A DNA stretch of 61,795 bases from an uncultured Lachnobacterium sp. Its GTDB lineage: Bacteria > Bacillota > Clostridia > Lachnospirales > Lachnospiraceae. The notes under the pieces are model-generated. The model did not search any database. It worked only from the letters and a program-made list of their open reading frames with translations, and was not told the origin of the DNA. Both the position numbers and the translations under genes were made by a program. The stretch lies in contig URDU01000015.1 in the NCBI GenBank assembly GCA_900546625.1, positions 1 through 61,795 of the forward strand, read 5' to 3'. Shown piece by piece: positions 8,538 through 17,144 of this stretch (the first letter of the stretch is position 1; each line of letters opens with the position of its first letter).

Positions 8538-8735
8538 TCAGCCCCCACCCATAAAGCTTAAAATCTCTACCACATCGCCGTCGGCGATAGCAGTGCTGTC
8601 ATATTCAGTCTTTGGAAGAATCTCTTCATTCAGCTCCACAACAATGTGCTTAGGGTTGTAATTGTTGGCTGAAAGATACTGCGAAACAGTCATGCCGCAT
8701 ACATCTGAAGCTTCTTTACCATTGATTTTTATCAT
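8538..8735 (-). CDS. thiS: sulfur carrier protein ThiS
   Basis: 65 residues with a ubiquitin-like ThiS fold, ending in the needed Gly-Gly (SFMGGG). The start at 8735 was chosen because GAAAGGAG stands directly before it and MIKINGKE is the usual ThiS beginning; the frame stays open 36 codons further up, but that hydrophobic extension is unlike any ThiS. The C-terminal glycine must be adenylated before sulfur transfer, normally by ThiF, and no thiF lies in this operon. A ThiF or MoeB encoded elsewhere is presumably used. Confidence 0.93.
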   Translation of the reverse strand: MIKINGKEASDVCGMTVSQYLSANNYNPKHIVVELNEEILPKTEYDSTAIADGDVVEILSFMGGG

Positions 8736-8922
8736 TGTGCGTCTCCTTTCAGGATTGAGATGTGAAAAACGGGGATTAACCCAAAGCAATATACTAAAAA
8801 AGAGCTCACAAAGTAATACACCCGCGGTGGTGTACCCCTTCATGAACTCTGTTCACTCTCAAAAATCCGATATTAAACTATGTAAATATGTAAAATTAAA
8901 AGGGAGATACCAATAATTTTAC
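8736..8922 (-). promoter_or_regulatory. structured leader of the thi operon with internal terminator
   Basis: About 187 nt lie between the predicted transcription start and thiS. On the minus strand GAGTTCA and TGAGCTC pair around a nested TACACC/GGGTGTA hairpin, followed immediately by six T residues (complement near 8797-8802). This looks like an attenuator upstream of thiS. The conserved TPP riboswitch segments (CUGAGA and the ACCUGAU..GGAUAAU core) are not found. The regulator is therefore unidentified. A GGTACACCACCGCG stretch only resembles a T-box core. Confidence 0.5.
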
Positions 8923-8929
8923 AAACATG

Positions 8930-8958
8930 AGTATAGTACCTTGCACCGGCAAAGTCAA
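8930..8958 (-). promoter_or_regulatory. sigma-A promoter of the thi operon
   Basis: On the minus strand TTGACT (8958-8953), a 17-nt spacer and TATACT (8935-8930) form a near-consensus promoter. Transcription should begin near 8923. No divergent promoter of similar quality is seen for the plus-strand genes to the right. Confidence 0.8.
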
Positions 8959-9057
8959 CTGATTTTTAATAAAAACCACATTACAACAATTTCCAACAAA
9001 TTTTACATAACGCAGACAGTATATTTTCATGAGGATGATATGTTATTAAACAGAACC

Positions 9058-9086
9058 ACTGAGAAAAAAAGCTGATGCGTCATGTA
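9058..9086 (+). repeat. leader motif copy A (shared with 46749-46775)
   Basis: The text ACTGAGAA, an A-rich spacer and AGCTGATGCGTCA recur almost unchanged about 90-110 nt before two unrelated membrane-protein genes (9178 and 46834). Both copies are followed by TTTTGAATA and TTAC some 50-70 nt later. It may be a shared regulatory RNA or protein site. No known family is recognised. Confidence 0.4.
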
Positions 9087-9177
9087 CGAGTATCGTGCGG
9101 TTTTGCGAATGTGCGTGTGGTGGTTTTGAATATTTACGAAAAAATCATATAGCTGATTTGAGAGATGGAGGGAAAAT

Positions 9178-9396
9178 ATGTTTAACGAAGAAATGATAAC
9201 AAAATACAGATACATAATATTACTTCTTGGCACAGCAATATCGTTTGTGTTTGGCTTTGCAGTGGCATTTGCACTTGCAAAGCTGTGTGGAGTGATGGCT
9301 GCAAAGGCAGTGCTCAATATCGCTTTCACGGCAGGCGGGATCACAGGAATGCTTGGATTTGTGTGCATATGTCTGGCAGAGCTGAGACGCATATAA
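9178..9396 (+). CDS. small membrane protein, two predicted membrane helices
   Basis: 72 residues. Two hydrophobic stretches (about residues 11-33 and 41-66) suggest two transmembrane helices with a short polar turn. GGAGGG stands 7 nt before the ATG, so translation is well supported. It has no family I recognise. It lies alone between the thi operon promoter and an HD-domain gene. The upstream region holds leader motif copy A. Confidence 0.65.
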   Translation: MFNEEMITKYRYIILLLGTAISFVFGFAVAFALAKLCGVMAAKAVLNIAFTAGGITGMLGFVCICLAELRRI

Positions 9397-9469
9397 TACA
9401 TCAAAAAGCGGATGGTGGGGAATCTGAATAGTTACTTATAAGAAAAGAAAGGAAACGGAATAAATAATT

Positions 9470-10126
9470 TTGACATACGACGAAATAAAAAAGAACAAAG
9501 AAATATGTGAATGCCTGCGAAAGGGAGATGAAAACCTGGGAGTGCTGGGCTACACAGATCATTCGGCGGCACACTGCACGATGGTTGCAAAGCGGGCTGC
9601 ATATATTTTAAAAAAATTCGGATACAGTGAAGAGAATATTGAGCTTGTGAAGATTGCAGGCTTTATGCATGATATTGGAAACGTGGTCAACAGGAAGCAT
9701 CATGCTGAGTACGGAGCGATTTTAGCGAACGAGATTCTTAAAAAGACTGATATGAGCATGAAGGACAGGATTACAGTTGTCTCTGCGATAGGTCATCACG
9801 ATGAGTCCACAGGAGGCGCAACGGATCCGGTCTCTGCAGCCCTTATCATTGCAGACAAGACAGACGTGCGAAGAAACCGTGTCAGGGAAAAGGCAAAGGA
9901 GAATTTTGACATTCACGACAGGGTAAACTATGCGGTTACGGATGCGGCGCTCAAGATTAATACAGATAAAAAGGTCATTGCACTCAATCTTCAGATTGAT
10001 ACGAGTATCTGCTCGATGTATGAGTATTTTGACATTTTCTTAGGACGCATGATGATGTGCCGCGGTGCAGCGGGGGTACTCGGAGCAACCTTCAAGCTGA
10101 CAGCCAATGGCTCTAAGGTATTGTGA
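9470..10126 (+). CDS. HD-domain phosphohydrolase
   Basis: 218 residues. The HD metal-binding set is intact: H35, HD at 67-68 within FMHDIGN, the HH pair at 109-110 and a later D near 129 (IADKTD). Such proteins hydrolyse phosphate esters or nucleotides; the substrate is not evident. The TTG start at 9470 is the only start that keeps the whole N-terminus; AAGAAAGG lies rather far upstream, so the start is uncertain. A promoter for the next gene begins just after its stop. Confidence 0.8.
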   Translation: MTYDEIKKNKEICECLRKGDENLGVLGYTDHSAAHCTMVAKRAAYILKKFGYSEENIELVKIAGFMHDIGNVVNRKHHAEYGAILANEILKKTDMSMKDRITVVSAIGHHDESTGGATDPVSAALIIADKTDVRRNRVREKAKENFDIHDRVNYAVTDAALKINTDKKVIALNLQIDTSICSMYEYFDIFLGRMMMCRGAAGVLGATFKLTANGSKVL

Positions 10127-10135
10127 TGTTTATGA

Positions 10136-10164
10136 TTGATTTTATTTTCATATGAATATATAAT
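10136..10164 (+). promoter_or_regulatory. promoter of the SNF2 helicase gene
   Basis: TTGATT (10136-10141), a 17-nt spacer and a perfect TATAAT (10159-10164). It lies 84 nt before the helicase ATG. Confidence 0.65.
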
Positions 10165-10247
10165 TTTGTGTATGAGTGAATTACAGTTAATGATAAATTC
10201 ACAAAGGAATTTGCATATTTATCCATGCAGAAATCAGGAGTACACAT

Positions 10248-13200
10248 ATGAAAAAGAAAATCCCCAAAACAGCAGATACTACAGCCACTAAAACCACTAC
10301 AGACGGCATCATCGACGAAACCCTCTACGGAGAGGTCATTTCAAAGCACGAGGCTGATGCCTCTGATAGGAAGATGGGCATTCATGCGCAGGATGAGTAT
10401 AGGTATTTCAATTTAAAAAAGATAAAGGATTCCTTTGATCTGACAGTAAAAACGCGCAAGGATTGTCAGGATATTTTGAAAAGAGGAAAGCTTAAGCTGG
10501 AGGATTTTTCGAGCGGTTTTGTAGAATCGGTGAGCCGTGAGCCGGTATGCCGTTTTATCTGCACAGGATACGAGGAAAAATACGGATTCAAGACAGGCGT
10601 TGAGGTCACACTTTATGTGTCAAAAAATAAGGTGATAAACTTTGAGTGTAATTGTGATGAGTGCATGGGCAGATATTACTGGGCCAAAAATCATCACTGT
10701 AAGTACACTGCAGCCGCTTTAGATATTGCACTTGATTATCTGGAGAAAAACGACACTATGGATGCGACTGACGCTGCCGGTCGTCAGGTGATAAACAGCT
10801 TTGCAAACAGGAAACGCTCGAAGGTGATTTCTGCAAGCAGGCAGCAGGAAAATTCGCTTACGCTTGAGCCAAGACTTGTGTGCAAGGACAAGAACATAAG
10901 CCTTTCCTTCAAGGTAGGTGAGGATAAGCTGTTTGTCGTAAAGGACCTTACACATTTTGCAAATTTGGTACAGAAGTCAGAGACAGAGGTGTATGGCAGC
11001 AATACAAACATCAATCACGGTATACAGAACTTTACCGCTGCTTCCAGAAATTGGGTGGATTTCATCCAGGACTGTATAGCAGAGGAAAATCGCCTGAAAA
11101 AGTCACTGGAGGAGGCTACATGGAAAAGCATCAGGAAAAAGGTTTCGTCGCTTGAGCTGTACGGATGGCGTATAGACAGGCTCTATGAGCTGATGGAGCA
11201 TGCAGGAGTCAACTACGAGGACCGCGATACAAAGACTAAGAGTGTCATAAAGGGCGTGGTAAGGGATCCAAAGCTTGTCATGTCAATCCGTCCGCTAATG
11301 GAGGGCAGAGCGTTTCAGGGAATAAAGGCGATAATCACTTTTCCGCACATGTACATAGGAAGCGGAAAAATGTACTTTATGGATGCAGAGGCAAAGCAGC
11401 TTTGCAGGGTTACTCCTGAGTTTTACGAGCATATGGGACCGCTTCTGTCAAAGGATGAGTACAACGACTATGGAGTGCTGAGTTTAAACATCGGAAGGAA
11501 TAATCTGTCAGATTTTTATTATGGGGCACTTCCGGAGCTTTCTGAGCATGTGGATATCATAGAGGATAAGCCCGAGCTCATTGAGCAGTATCTGCTTCCG
11601 GAGACGACGTTTTCATTTTATCTGGATGCAGATAATGATGATGTGGACTGCAGAGTTATAGCAGAGTATGGAGATAAAAAATGCTCATGCCTTGATATGT
11701 ACAGACCTGATGTGAAGGTTGAGAGCTTCAGAGTGGCTTTCAAGGAGCGTGAGGTGTTGGATATACTCAGGCAGTTTATGCCTGTTGTGAATCTGAAAAA
11801 TGACAGAATATGCTGTGGCGGCGATGAGGACAGGATATATGATGTGGTAACAGGCGGCGTGGAGGAGCTTGCAAAGCTCGGAAATGTCTACTGCACGAGC
11901 CGTTTCAAGAATGTGGGAAAGACAAAGGGCACCACTGTAAGCGTAGGTGTGAGCGTGTCAAGCGGTATGCTTGAGCTTGACCTTCTGACACAGGATATGA
12001 GCGAGGATGAGCTTTTAGAGCTGCTCAAAAACTATAAGAGAAACAGCAGATATTACCGTTTCAAGAGCGGGGAGTTTGTTGATTTGCAGCAGTCGTCGCT
12101 TCAGATGCTGTTTGAGATGATGGAATCGCTTCACATGTCACCGAAGGATTTCGTGAAGGGAAAGATGCACCTGCCACTGTACCGTACGCTTTACCTCGAC
12201 AAGATGCTCGAGGAGCACAGCGAGGTTTACAACACGAGAGATGTCCAGTTCAAGCAGATTATTAAGAACATGAAGTCGGTTTCAGAGTCAGACTATGATG
12301 TTCCCAAATCGCTTGATAAAATCATGAGAAACTACCAAAAGAACGGCTTCAGATGGATGAGAACGCTTGAGGACTGTGGCTTTGGAGGCATACTGGCTGA
12401 TGATATGGGACTGGGAAAGACGCTGCAGACCATATCAGTGCTGCTTTCCGCAAAGGAAAACGGTATAGAGGGCACATCTCTTATTGTGTCTCCGGCATCG
12501 CTTGTGTTCAACTGGGGAGAGGAATTTGAGAAGTTTGCTCCGCAGCTTAAGGTAGCGCTGCTTGCAGGAAAGGCAGAGGACAGGACACAGATAATAGCAG
12601 ATTATGATAAGTATGATGTGCTTGTCACATCCTATGATGTTTTGAAGAGAGATATAGACCAGTACGATGGCAAGGCCTTTTCATATGAGGTAATTGATGA
12701 GGCGCAGTACATAAAGAATCAGACGACAGCCGCAGCAAAGGCAGTTAAGCTTATAAACAGCAGGGCGCGTTTCGCACTGACAGGAACTCCGATAGAAAAC
12801 AGACTAAGTGAGCTTTGGAGCATATTCGACTATCTGATGCCGGGCTTTTTGTATACATATGATGCATTCAGACGTGATTTTGAGAATCCTATCGTCAAAT
12901 ACGAGGATGAGGAAATGATGGAGCGATTACAGAAGATGGTCAAGCCGTTTATCATGAGGCGTCTGAAAAAGGATGTGCTCAAGGATCTGCCGGATAAGCT
13001 TGAGGAGTCGAGAGTGGTGAGGTTTGACGGTGAGCAGCGCAGACTCTACGATGCACAGGTTGTCCGCATGAAAAACGAGCTCGCAGGAGGCAATGAGGAG
13101 GATTTCAATAAGAACAAGCTCAAGGTGCTTGCAGAGCTTATGAAAATCAGGCAGATTTGCTGCGACCCTAGGCTGTGCTTTGAAAACTACAACGGACCGT

Positions 13201-13712
13201 CGGCAAAGCTTGAGTCATGCCTCGAGCTCATAGACAGCGCAATAGAGGGTGGTCACAAGATACTGCTTTTCTCACAGTTTACGAGCATGCTTGCAATCAT
13301 AGAGGAGGAGCTCAAGAAAAAGAATATAAGCTTTTACAAGATAACCGGAGAGACCTCAAAGCAGGACCGACTCTCCATGGTAAAACAGTTCAATGAGGAC
13401 GACACACCGATTTTCCTTATCTCATTAAAGGCTGGAGGAGTCGGACTGAACCTGACCGGCGCAGATGTGGTCATCCACTATGATCCATGGTGGAACGTGG
13501 CTGTCCAGAATCAGGCAACAGACCGTGCACACAGAATCGGGCAGACAAAAAAAGTCACTGTATACAAGATGATTGCAAAGGGCACCATCGAGGAAAAAAT
13601 CATGAAGCTGCAGGAGACCAAGAAGGATCTTGCCGACAATATCATAAACGGCGAGAACGTCGGAATTGGCAGTATGTCAAAGGATGACATTATGGAGCTG
13701 CTCGGAGTGTAA
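10248..13712 (+). CDS. SWIM zinc-finger SNF2-family helicase/ATPase
   Basis: 1154 residues. A SWIM-type zinc site (ECNCDECMG..HHCKY, about residues 133-156) is followed by a long middle region and a C-terminal SNF2 ATPase. The ATPase shows ILADDMGLGKTLQT (Walker A, Lys near 723), DEAQYIKN (motif II, near 815), ALTGTPIENRL, and in the second RecA lobe LISLKAGGVGLNLT and DRAHRIGQ. Such proteins are ATP-driven DNA translocases that remodel protein-DNA complexes. Bacterial SWIM/SNF2 proteins are widespread in Firmicutes and their in vivo role is poorly defined. The gene is monocistronic with its own promoter. Confidence 0.92.
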   Translation: MKKKIPKTADTTATKTTTDGIIDETLYGEVISKHEADASDRKMGIHAQDEYRYFNLKKIKDSFDLTVKTRKDCQDILKRGKLKLEDFSSGFVESVSREPVCRFICTGYEEKYGFKTGVEVTLYVSKNKVINFECNCDECMGRYYWAKNHHCKYTAAALDIALDYLEKNDTMDATDAAGRQVINSFANRKRSKVISASRQQENSLTLEPRLVCKDKNISLSFKVGEDKLFVVKDLTHFANLVQKSETEVYGSNTNINHGIQNFTAASRNWVDFIQDCIAEENRLKKSLEEATWKSIRKKVSSLELYGWRIDRLYELMEHAGVNYEDRDTKTKSVIKGVVRDPKLVMSIRPLMEGRAFQGIKAIITFPHMYIGSGKMYFMDAEAKQLCRVTPEFYEHMGPLLSKDEYNDYGVLSLNIGRNNLSDFYYGALPELSEHVDIIEDKPELIEQYLLPETTFSFYLDADNDDVDCRVIAEYGDKKCSCLDMYRPDVKVESFRVAFKEREVLDILRQFMPVVNLKNDRICCGGDEDRIYDVVTGGVEELAKLGNVYCTSRFKNVGKTKGTTVSVGVSVSSGMLELDLLTQDMSEDELLELLKNYKRNSRYYRFKSGEFVDLQQSSLQMLFEMMESLHMSPKDFVKGKMHLPLYRTLYLDKMLEEHSEVYNTRDVQFKQIIKNMKSVSESDYDVPKSLDKIMRNYQKNGFRWMRTLEDCGFGGILADDMGLGKTLQTISVLLSAKENGIEGTSLIVSPASLVFNWGEEFEKFAPQLKVALLAGKAEDRTQIIADYDKYDVLVTSYDVLKRDIDQYDGKAFSYEVIDEAQYIKNQTTAAAKAVKLINSRARFALTGTPIENRLSELWSIFDYLMPGFLYTYDAFRRDFENPIVKYEDEEMMERLQKMVKPFIMRRLKKDVLKDLPDKLEESRVVRFDGEQRRLYDAQVVRMKNELAGGNEEDFNKNKLKVLAELMKIRQICCDPRLCFENYNGPSAKLESCLELIDSAIEGGHKILLFSQFTSMLAIIEEELKKKNISFYKITGETSKQDRLSMVKQFNEDDTPIFLISLKAGGVGLNLTGADVVIHYDPWWNVAVQNQATDRAHRIGQTKKVTVYKMIAKGTIEEKIMKLQETKKDLADNIINGENVGIGSMSKDDIMELLGV

Positions 13713-13871
13713 TGAATTGATATTGCCTATAGGCAGGCATGATGTATCAGCTTTTGTGTTCAGGGCGGGGCTGAATAGTTATGAATTTGACACAAAAAGT
13801 GCATATTCGTACACAAATGACACAAAATACGAATTTTAGCGAAAAAACTTATATATAACGTTCGTCAACTC

Positions 13872-13900
13872 TTGAACTTAAAAATGATTGATAGTATAAT
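13872..13900 (+). promoter_or_regulatory. promoter of pgi
   Basis: TTGAAC (13872-13877), a 17-nt spacer and a perfect TATAAT (13895-13900), 47 nt before the pgi start codon. The 130 nt upstream of it, after the helicase gene, hold no feature that I can name. Confidence 0.78.
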
Positions 13901-13947
13901 TTAAGCGATTGAGGAAAATAAGATTAAACGATAAGGAGGAAATCGCA

Positions 13948-15528
13948 ATGATTACCTGGAACAACCTGGATACCCTGGAATCCTTCAAGGAGCTTTCTAA
14001 AGTGGGACGTGTTGACATAAAAGAGGCTATGTCAGGAGACAATGGCGCTAAGCGTGTCAAGGAGTACAACATCCCAATGGCAGAGGGATTCACTTACAAC
14101 TTCGCTGCAAAGCAGGTGGACGCAGATGTGCTTGAGGCACTTGCAAAGCTTGCAAAGGAGGCACAGCTTACAGAAAAATTTGAGGCACTTTACAATGGTG
14201 CTGTTATCAATACAGGTGAGAACCGTCTCGTTCTTCACCAGCTCACTCGTGGACAGCTCGGAGATGCTGTAGTGGCAGACGGAGTTGACAAGCGTAAATT
14301 CTACGTAGAGCAGCAGGAGAGAATCGCTGAGTTCGCAAACAAGGTTCACTCAGGCGAGATTACAAATGCAGCAGGAGAGAAGTTTACAACAGTTGTTCAG
14401 ATAGGAATCGGCGGAAGCGATTTAGGACCTCGTGCTATGTACTTAGCACTTGAGAACTGGGCAAAGAAAAACGGCAGCTTTAAGATGGAAGCCAAATTCA
14501 TCAGCAATGTTGACCCTGATGATGCGGCAAGCGTACTTGCATCAGTTGACGTAGCTCACTCTATTTTCATATTAGTATCAAAATCAGGTACAACACTTGA
14601 GACTCTTACCAATGAGTCATTCGTAAAGGATGCATTAAAGAACGCAGGACTTGATGCTTCTAAGCATATGATTGCTGTAACAAGCGAGACATCACCACTT
14701 GCAAAGAGCGATGATTACCTTGCAGCATTCTTCATGGACGATTACATCGGAGGACGTTACTCATCAACATCAGCAGTTGGTGGAGCGGTTCTCTCACTTG
14801 CATTCGGTCCTGAGGTATTTGCACAGTTCCTCGACGGAGCAGCAGCAGAGGATCAGCTTTCAAAGAACGCTGATATCATGAAGAACCCTGAGATGCTCGA
14901 CGCACTCATCGGTGTTTACGAGAGAAACGTACTCGGATATCCTAGCACAGCAGTGCTTCCATATTCACAGGCACTCAGCCGTTTCCCTGCACATTTACAG
15001 CAGGCTGATATGGAGTCAAACGGCAAGTCTGTTAACCGCTTCGGTGAGCCTGTAGATTATGTGACAGGACCGGTTATCTTTGGTGAGCCTGGAACAAACG
15101 GACAGCACTCATTCTATCAGCTCCTTCATCAGGGAACAGATATCGTGCCACTGCAGTTTATCGGCTTCAAGAACAACCAGCTTGACACAGATGTAGTCAT
15201 CCAGGACAGCACAAGCCAGCAGAAGCTCTGCGCAAACGTAGCAGCACAGATAGTTGCATTTGCATGTGGTAAGGCAGACGACAACAAGAACAAGAACTTC
15301 GAGGGTGGACGTCCTTCAAGCATCATCATCGGAGACCAGGTAAATCCTGCATCTCTTGGTGCACTCCTTGCACACTTTGAGAACAAGATCATGTTCCAGG
15401 GCTTCTTATGGAATGTAAACAGCTTCGACCAGGAAGGTGTTCAGCTTGGAAAGATACTTGCAAAGAAGGTTCTCGCACATGAGACAGATGGAGCACTTAA
15501 AGAGCTTAGCGATATGCTTAATATCTAA
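13948..15528 (+). CDS. pgi: glucose-6-phosphate isomerase
   Basis: 526 residues. It interconverts glucose-6-P and fructose-6-P in glycolysis. Family signatures are clear: IGIGGSDLGPRAMYLAL, LVSKSGTTLETLTNE, GGRYSSTSAVG and the QLLHQGTDIVPLQFIGF histidine region. The start at 13948 is preceded by AAGGAGGA with ideal spacing, which is better than the in-frame ATG 13 codons upstream. Codon use is strongly biased towards a few codons, consistent with high expression. It has its own promoter and terminator. Confidence 0.96.
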   Translation: MITWNNLDTLESFKELSKVGRVDIKEAMSGDNGAKRVKEYNIPMAEGFTYNFAAKQVDADVLEALAKLAKEAQLTEKFEALYNGAVINTGENRLVLHQLTRGQLGDAVVADGVDKRKFYVEQQERIAEFANKVHSGEITNAAGEKFTTVVQIGIGGSDLGPRAMYLALENWAKKNGSFKMEAKFISNVDPDDAASVLASVDVAHSIFILVSKSGTTLETLTNESFVKDALKNAGLDASKHMIAVTSETSPLAKSDDYLAAFFMDDYIGGRYSSTSAVGGAVLSLAFGPEVFAQFLDGAAAEDQLSKNADIMKNPEMLDALIGVYERNVLGYPSTAVLPYSQALSRFPAHLQQADMESNGKSVNRFGEPVDYVTGPVIFGEPGTNGQHSFYQLLHQGTDIVPLQFIGFKNNQLDTDVVIQDSTSQQKLCANVAAQIVAFACGKADDNKNKNFEGGRPSSIIIGDQVNPASLGALLAHFENKIMFQGFLWNVNSFDQEGVQLGKILAKKVLAHETDGALKELSDMLNI

Positions 15529-15566
15529 TGCAATGTTTTGCAGAAGTGAAGATACAGAAATATAAA

Positions 15567-15609
15567 AACGAGCCGCAATCCTGTAGGTATCAGGATTGTG
15601 GCTCGTTTT
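15567..15609 (+). terminator. intrinsic terminator of pgi
   Basis: AACGAGCCGCAATCCTG and CAGGATTGTGGCTCGTT form a long stem with a short TAGGTAT loop and one wobble, flanked by A and T runs. It could work in both directions. Confidence 0.88.
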
Positions 15610-15706
15610 GTTCTGTCATAATTCATCCGGGTTAAAGATGATTATGGCAAATTGGGTGAGATAATTTATTTAGGTTTATAATTACTAATGTTGATATATG
15701 TTATCA

Positions 15707-15892
15707 TTATTTGTGTGCCTTATGAAAGACAACATCATCCTTGATATTGCTGTCATATCTGGTATAAGCATGGCCATTCTTTCCGGATGCATCACTGTCG
15801 TCCTTCTCAGGACCGTTCTCCATCCACCAGGCATATGCTGCAGCGCCGATACAAACGGCAGCACACACGACAATTATTATTGTTTCAAGCAT
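15707..15892 (-). CDS. small membrane-anchored protein
   Basis: 61 residues. One N-terminal hydrophobic helix (about residues 4-23, ending at WWM) is followed by a polar, charged tail rich in Asp, Lys and His. On the minus strand CGGAGGAT stands 7 nt before the ATG, a strong ribosome site. No family is recognised. It follows the next minus-strand gene by 52 nt and may be cotranscribed with it. Confidence 0.6.
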   Translation of the reverse strand: MLETIIIVVCAAVCIGAAAYAWWMENGPEKDDSDASGKNGHAYTRYDSNIKDDVVFHKAHK

Positions 15893-15943
15893 TTTAGATC
15901 CTCCGTTTTACTTTATCAGCATAATGCGGAGAAAATGTTTTAT

Positions 15944-16480
15944 TTAATTAAAATTGTAATGTAATTCCCTCCGCATATGCGCGAATTTTGAAAAATCAGC
16001 GAAGGAAATTAGTTTATGCCCATCCTTGTCGTGGATAAAACGGATAATAAAGCGCCGGCTCGTGTTTGTGAGGCATATGCGCATAACCACGATAGCGGCA
16101 TATGCGAATAAAATAATATGTATTAACTGGAGTAACGCACCCAGCCAGCTTAAATTGGATGTAAGCCTGCCTAAAAATCCAAGCGAAGAGGTACGGATGC
16201 GACATATGATTGCAGGAAAAGAAGGTATTTCCTCTATATACTGACAATTCATGAGTACCGACATATCTGACTCTGAATAAAGCACTGCGCGTGAGTCCAA
16301 AACTTCCTGCTGTGGAAGCACTGCCTTATCAGAAGAGGCATAAGAGCCCGATACAGCACTGTGACCGTATGAACCGTATGCAATGCGGTTTGGATTAAAT
16401 TCGTCCAGATTTTTGTCGAGACTTAGAAAGGAGCAGAATATAAGACATAGCAACAGTGGTAAAACCAGTATTTTCTTCAT
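15944..16480 (-). CDS. hypothetical membrane or exported protein
   Basis: 178 residues. The start at 16480 was chosen because AAGGAG stands just upstream; an ATG eight codons earlier lacks one. Residues 3-20 form a signal-peptide-like hydrophobic segment (KILVLPLLLCLIFCSF), and a second strong hydrophobic segment lies near residues 118-140, followed by a basic cytoplasmic-type tail. The middle is polar and Ser-rich. I do not recognise the family. It may form a two-gene unit with the small protein downstream. Confidence 0.6.
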   Translation of the reverse strand: MKKILVLPLLLCLIFCSFLSLDKNLDEFNPNRIAYGSYGHSAVSGSYASSDKAVLPQQEVLDSRAVLYSESDMSVLMNCQYIEEIPSFPAIICRIRTSSLGFLGRLTSNLSWLGALLQLIHIILFAYAAIVVMRICLTNTSRRFIIRFIHDKDGHKLISFADFSKFAHMRRELHYNFN

Positions 16481-16708
16481 GATAGTCCGCTCCTTTCCTT
16501 CCAATTTATGTTTCTATTTTCTTCTTTTAGGTTAAAAAAGTCAACTTATAAGTAGATTTCTTTTCAAAAATATTGAAATTCTTAATGAGCTGTAATTGTA
16601 TCAAATGACCATCTTAAATCGATAATATACATATTGCATAAAAAATAATTGAAAATTTATGCATGTTTGTGCATCACGATAATAGACATTTTTTGGAGCA
16701 CGTGATAC

Positions 16709-16811
16709 TATAATTAACGTAAAAACCCCCCAATACATTATATATTTTTACTATCCCCATAGTAAAATACCTTCTCCTAAAGGACAGCAGAACGATGGCT
16801 GTTCTTTTTTT
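16709..16811 (+). ncRNA. candidate small RNA, promoter box plus two hairpins
   Basis: TATAAT stands at 16709-16714 with no gene after it. Then come a perfect hairpin TTTTACTAT-CCCC-ATAGTAAAA (16746-16767) and an intrinsic-terminator hairpin AGGACAGC/GCTGTTCT with a run of seven T (16781-16811). No open frame with a ribosome site lies between. A transcript of about 90 nt is therefore possible. There is no good -35 box, and the family is unknown. Confidence 0.35.
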
Positions 16812-16854
16812 GTACAAAAATAGTGTATATTTCGGGAAACAAGCATATAAAATA

Positions 16855-16883
16855 TTGTTGAAATAAATTAGACATGATACAAT
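16855..16883 (+). promoter_or_regulatory. promoter of the hydrogenase maturation operon
   Basis: TTGTTG (16855-16860), a 17-nt spacer and TACAAT (16878-16883). The predicted start near 16890 gives an unusually long leader of about 255 nt before the first coding gene. Confidence 0.6.
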
Positions 16884-16889
16884 CAGAAT

Positions 16890-17113
16890 AGATATTAGAT
16901 AGCACGCAAGAAGCGAGACATGCTGATAACAGCCTTCTTTCTTCAAGCCTGCAGGCATAGAAGGCTCTGACGGCATAGTTCAGAGTCACTGACACCGAAT
17001 ACTGTGAGCAGATGATAGTGGCTTCACGTATGAGGAGGAAGAGCATTTTGAGATTAGGGTGTACTTCCGGCGAAGTGCACCCTTCTTTTAGTGAACAAAG
17101 GGGCTTTGTTCAC
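16890..17113 (+). promoter_or_regulatory. long structured leader RNA of the hyd operon
   Basis: This stretch has no credible gene but several paired segments: AGCCTTCT/AGAAGGCT (8 bp) around a GCCTGCAGGC self-complementary core near 16930-16963, CTCTGA/TCAGAG near 16965-16985, then an intrinsic terminator at 17056-17089 and a perfect 10-bp hairpin GTGAACAAAG/CTTTGTTCAC at 17091-17113. This arrangement, aptamer-like stems before a terminator before the genes, is what a riboswitch or attenuator looks like. It does not match the consensus of the SAM, Moco, cobalamin, c-di-GMP or THF classes as I know them. Confidence 0.5.
17056..17089 (+). terminator. conditional terminator in the hyd leader
   Basis: AGGGTGTACTTC (17056-17067) pairs with GAAGTGCACCCT (17072-17083) through one G-U pair, with a 4-nt loop and a TCTTTT tail. 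It lies between the promoter and the first gene, so it would block the operon unless relieved. Confidence 0.75.
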
Positions 17114-17144
17114 ATTAAATACAAGTAGATATAAGGAGTAACAC

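Noticed and set aside
8736..8843. In-frame N-terminal extension of thiS by 36 codons from an ATG at 8843
   Set aside because: ThiS proteins start at MIKING-like sequence, a strong ribosome site stands before 8735, and the extension overlaps the leader hairpins.
8736..8922. TPP riboswitch or T-box in the thi leader
   Set aside because: The conserved TPP blocks are missing. GGTACACCACCGCG has an insertion relative to the T-box core and no specifier stem could be seen.
16674..17046. Minus-strand frames of 89-100 codons upstream of the hyd operon
   Set aside because: They run through the terminator and leader hairpins, lack ribosome sites and show no recognisable domain.
16890..17055. c-di-GMP, SAM, Moco or THF riboswitch in the hyd leader
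   Set aside because: None of the consensus blocks I know for these classes is present in the right order.
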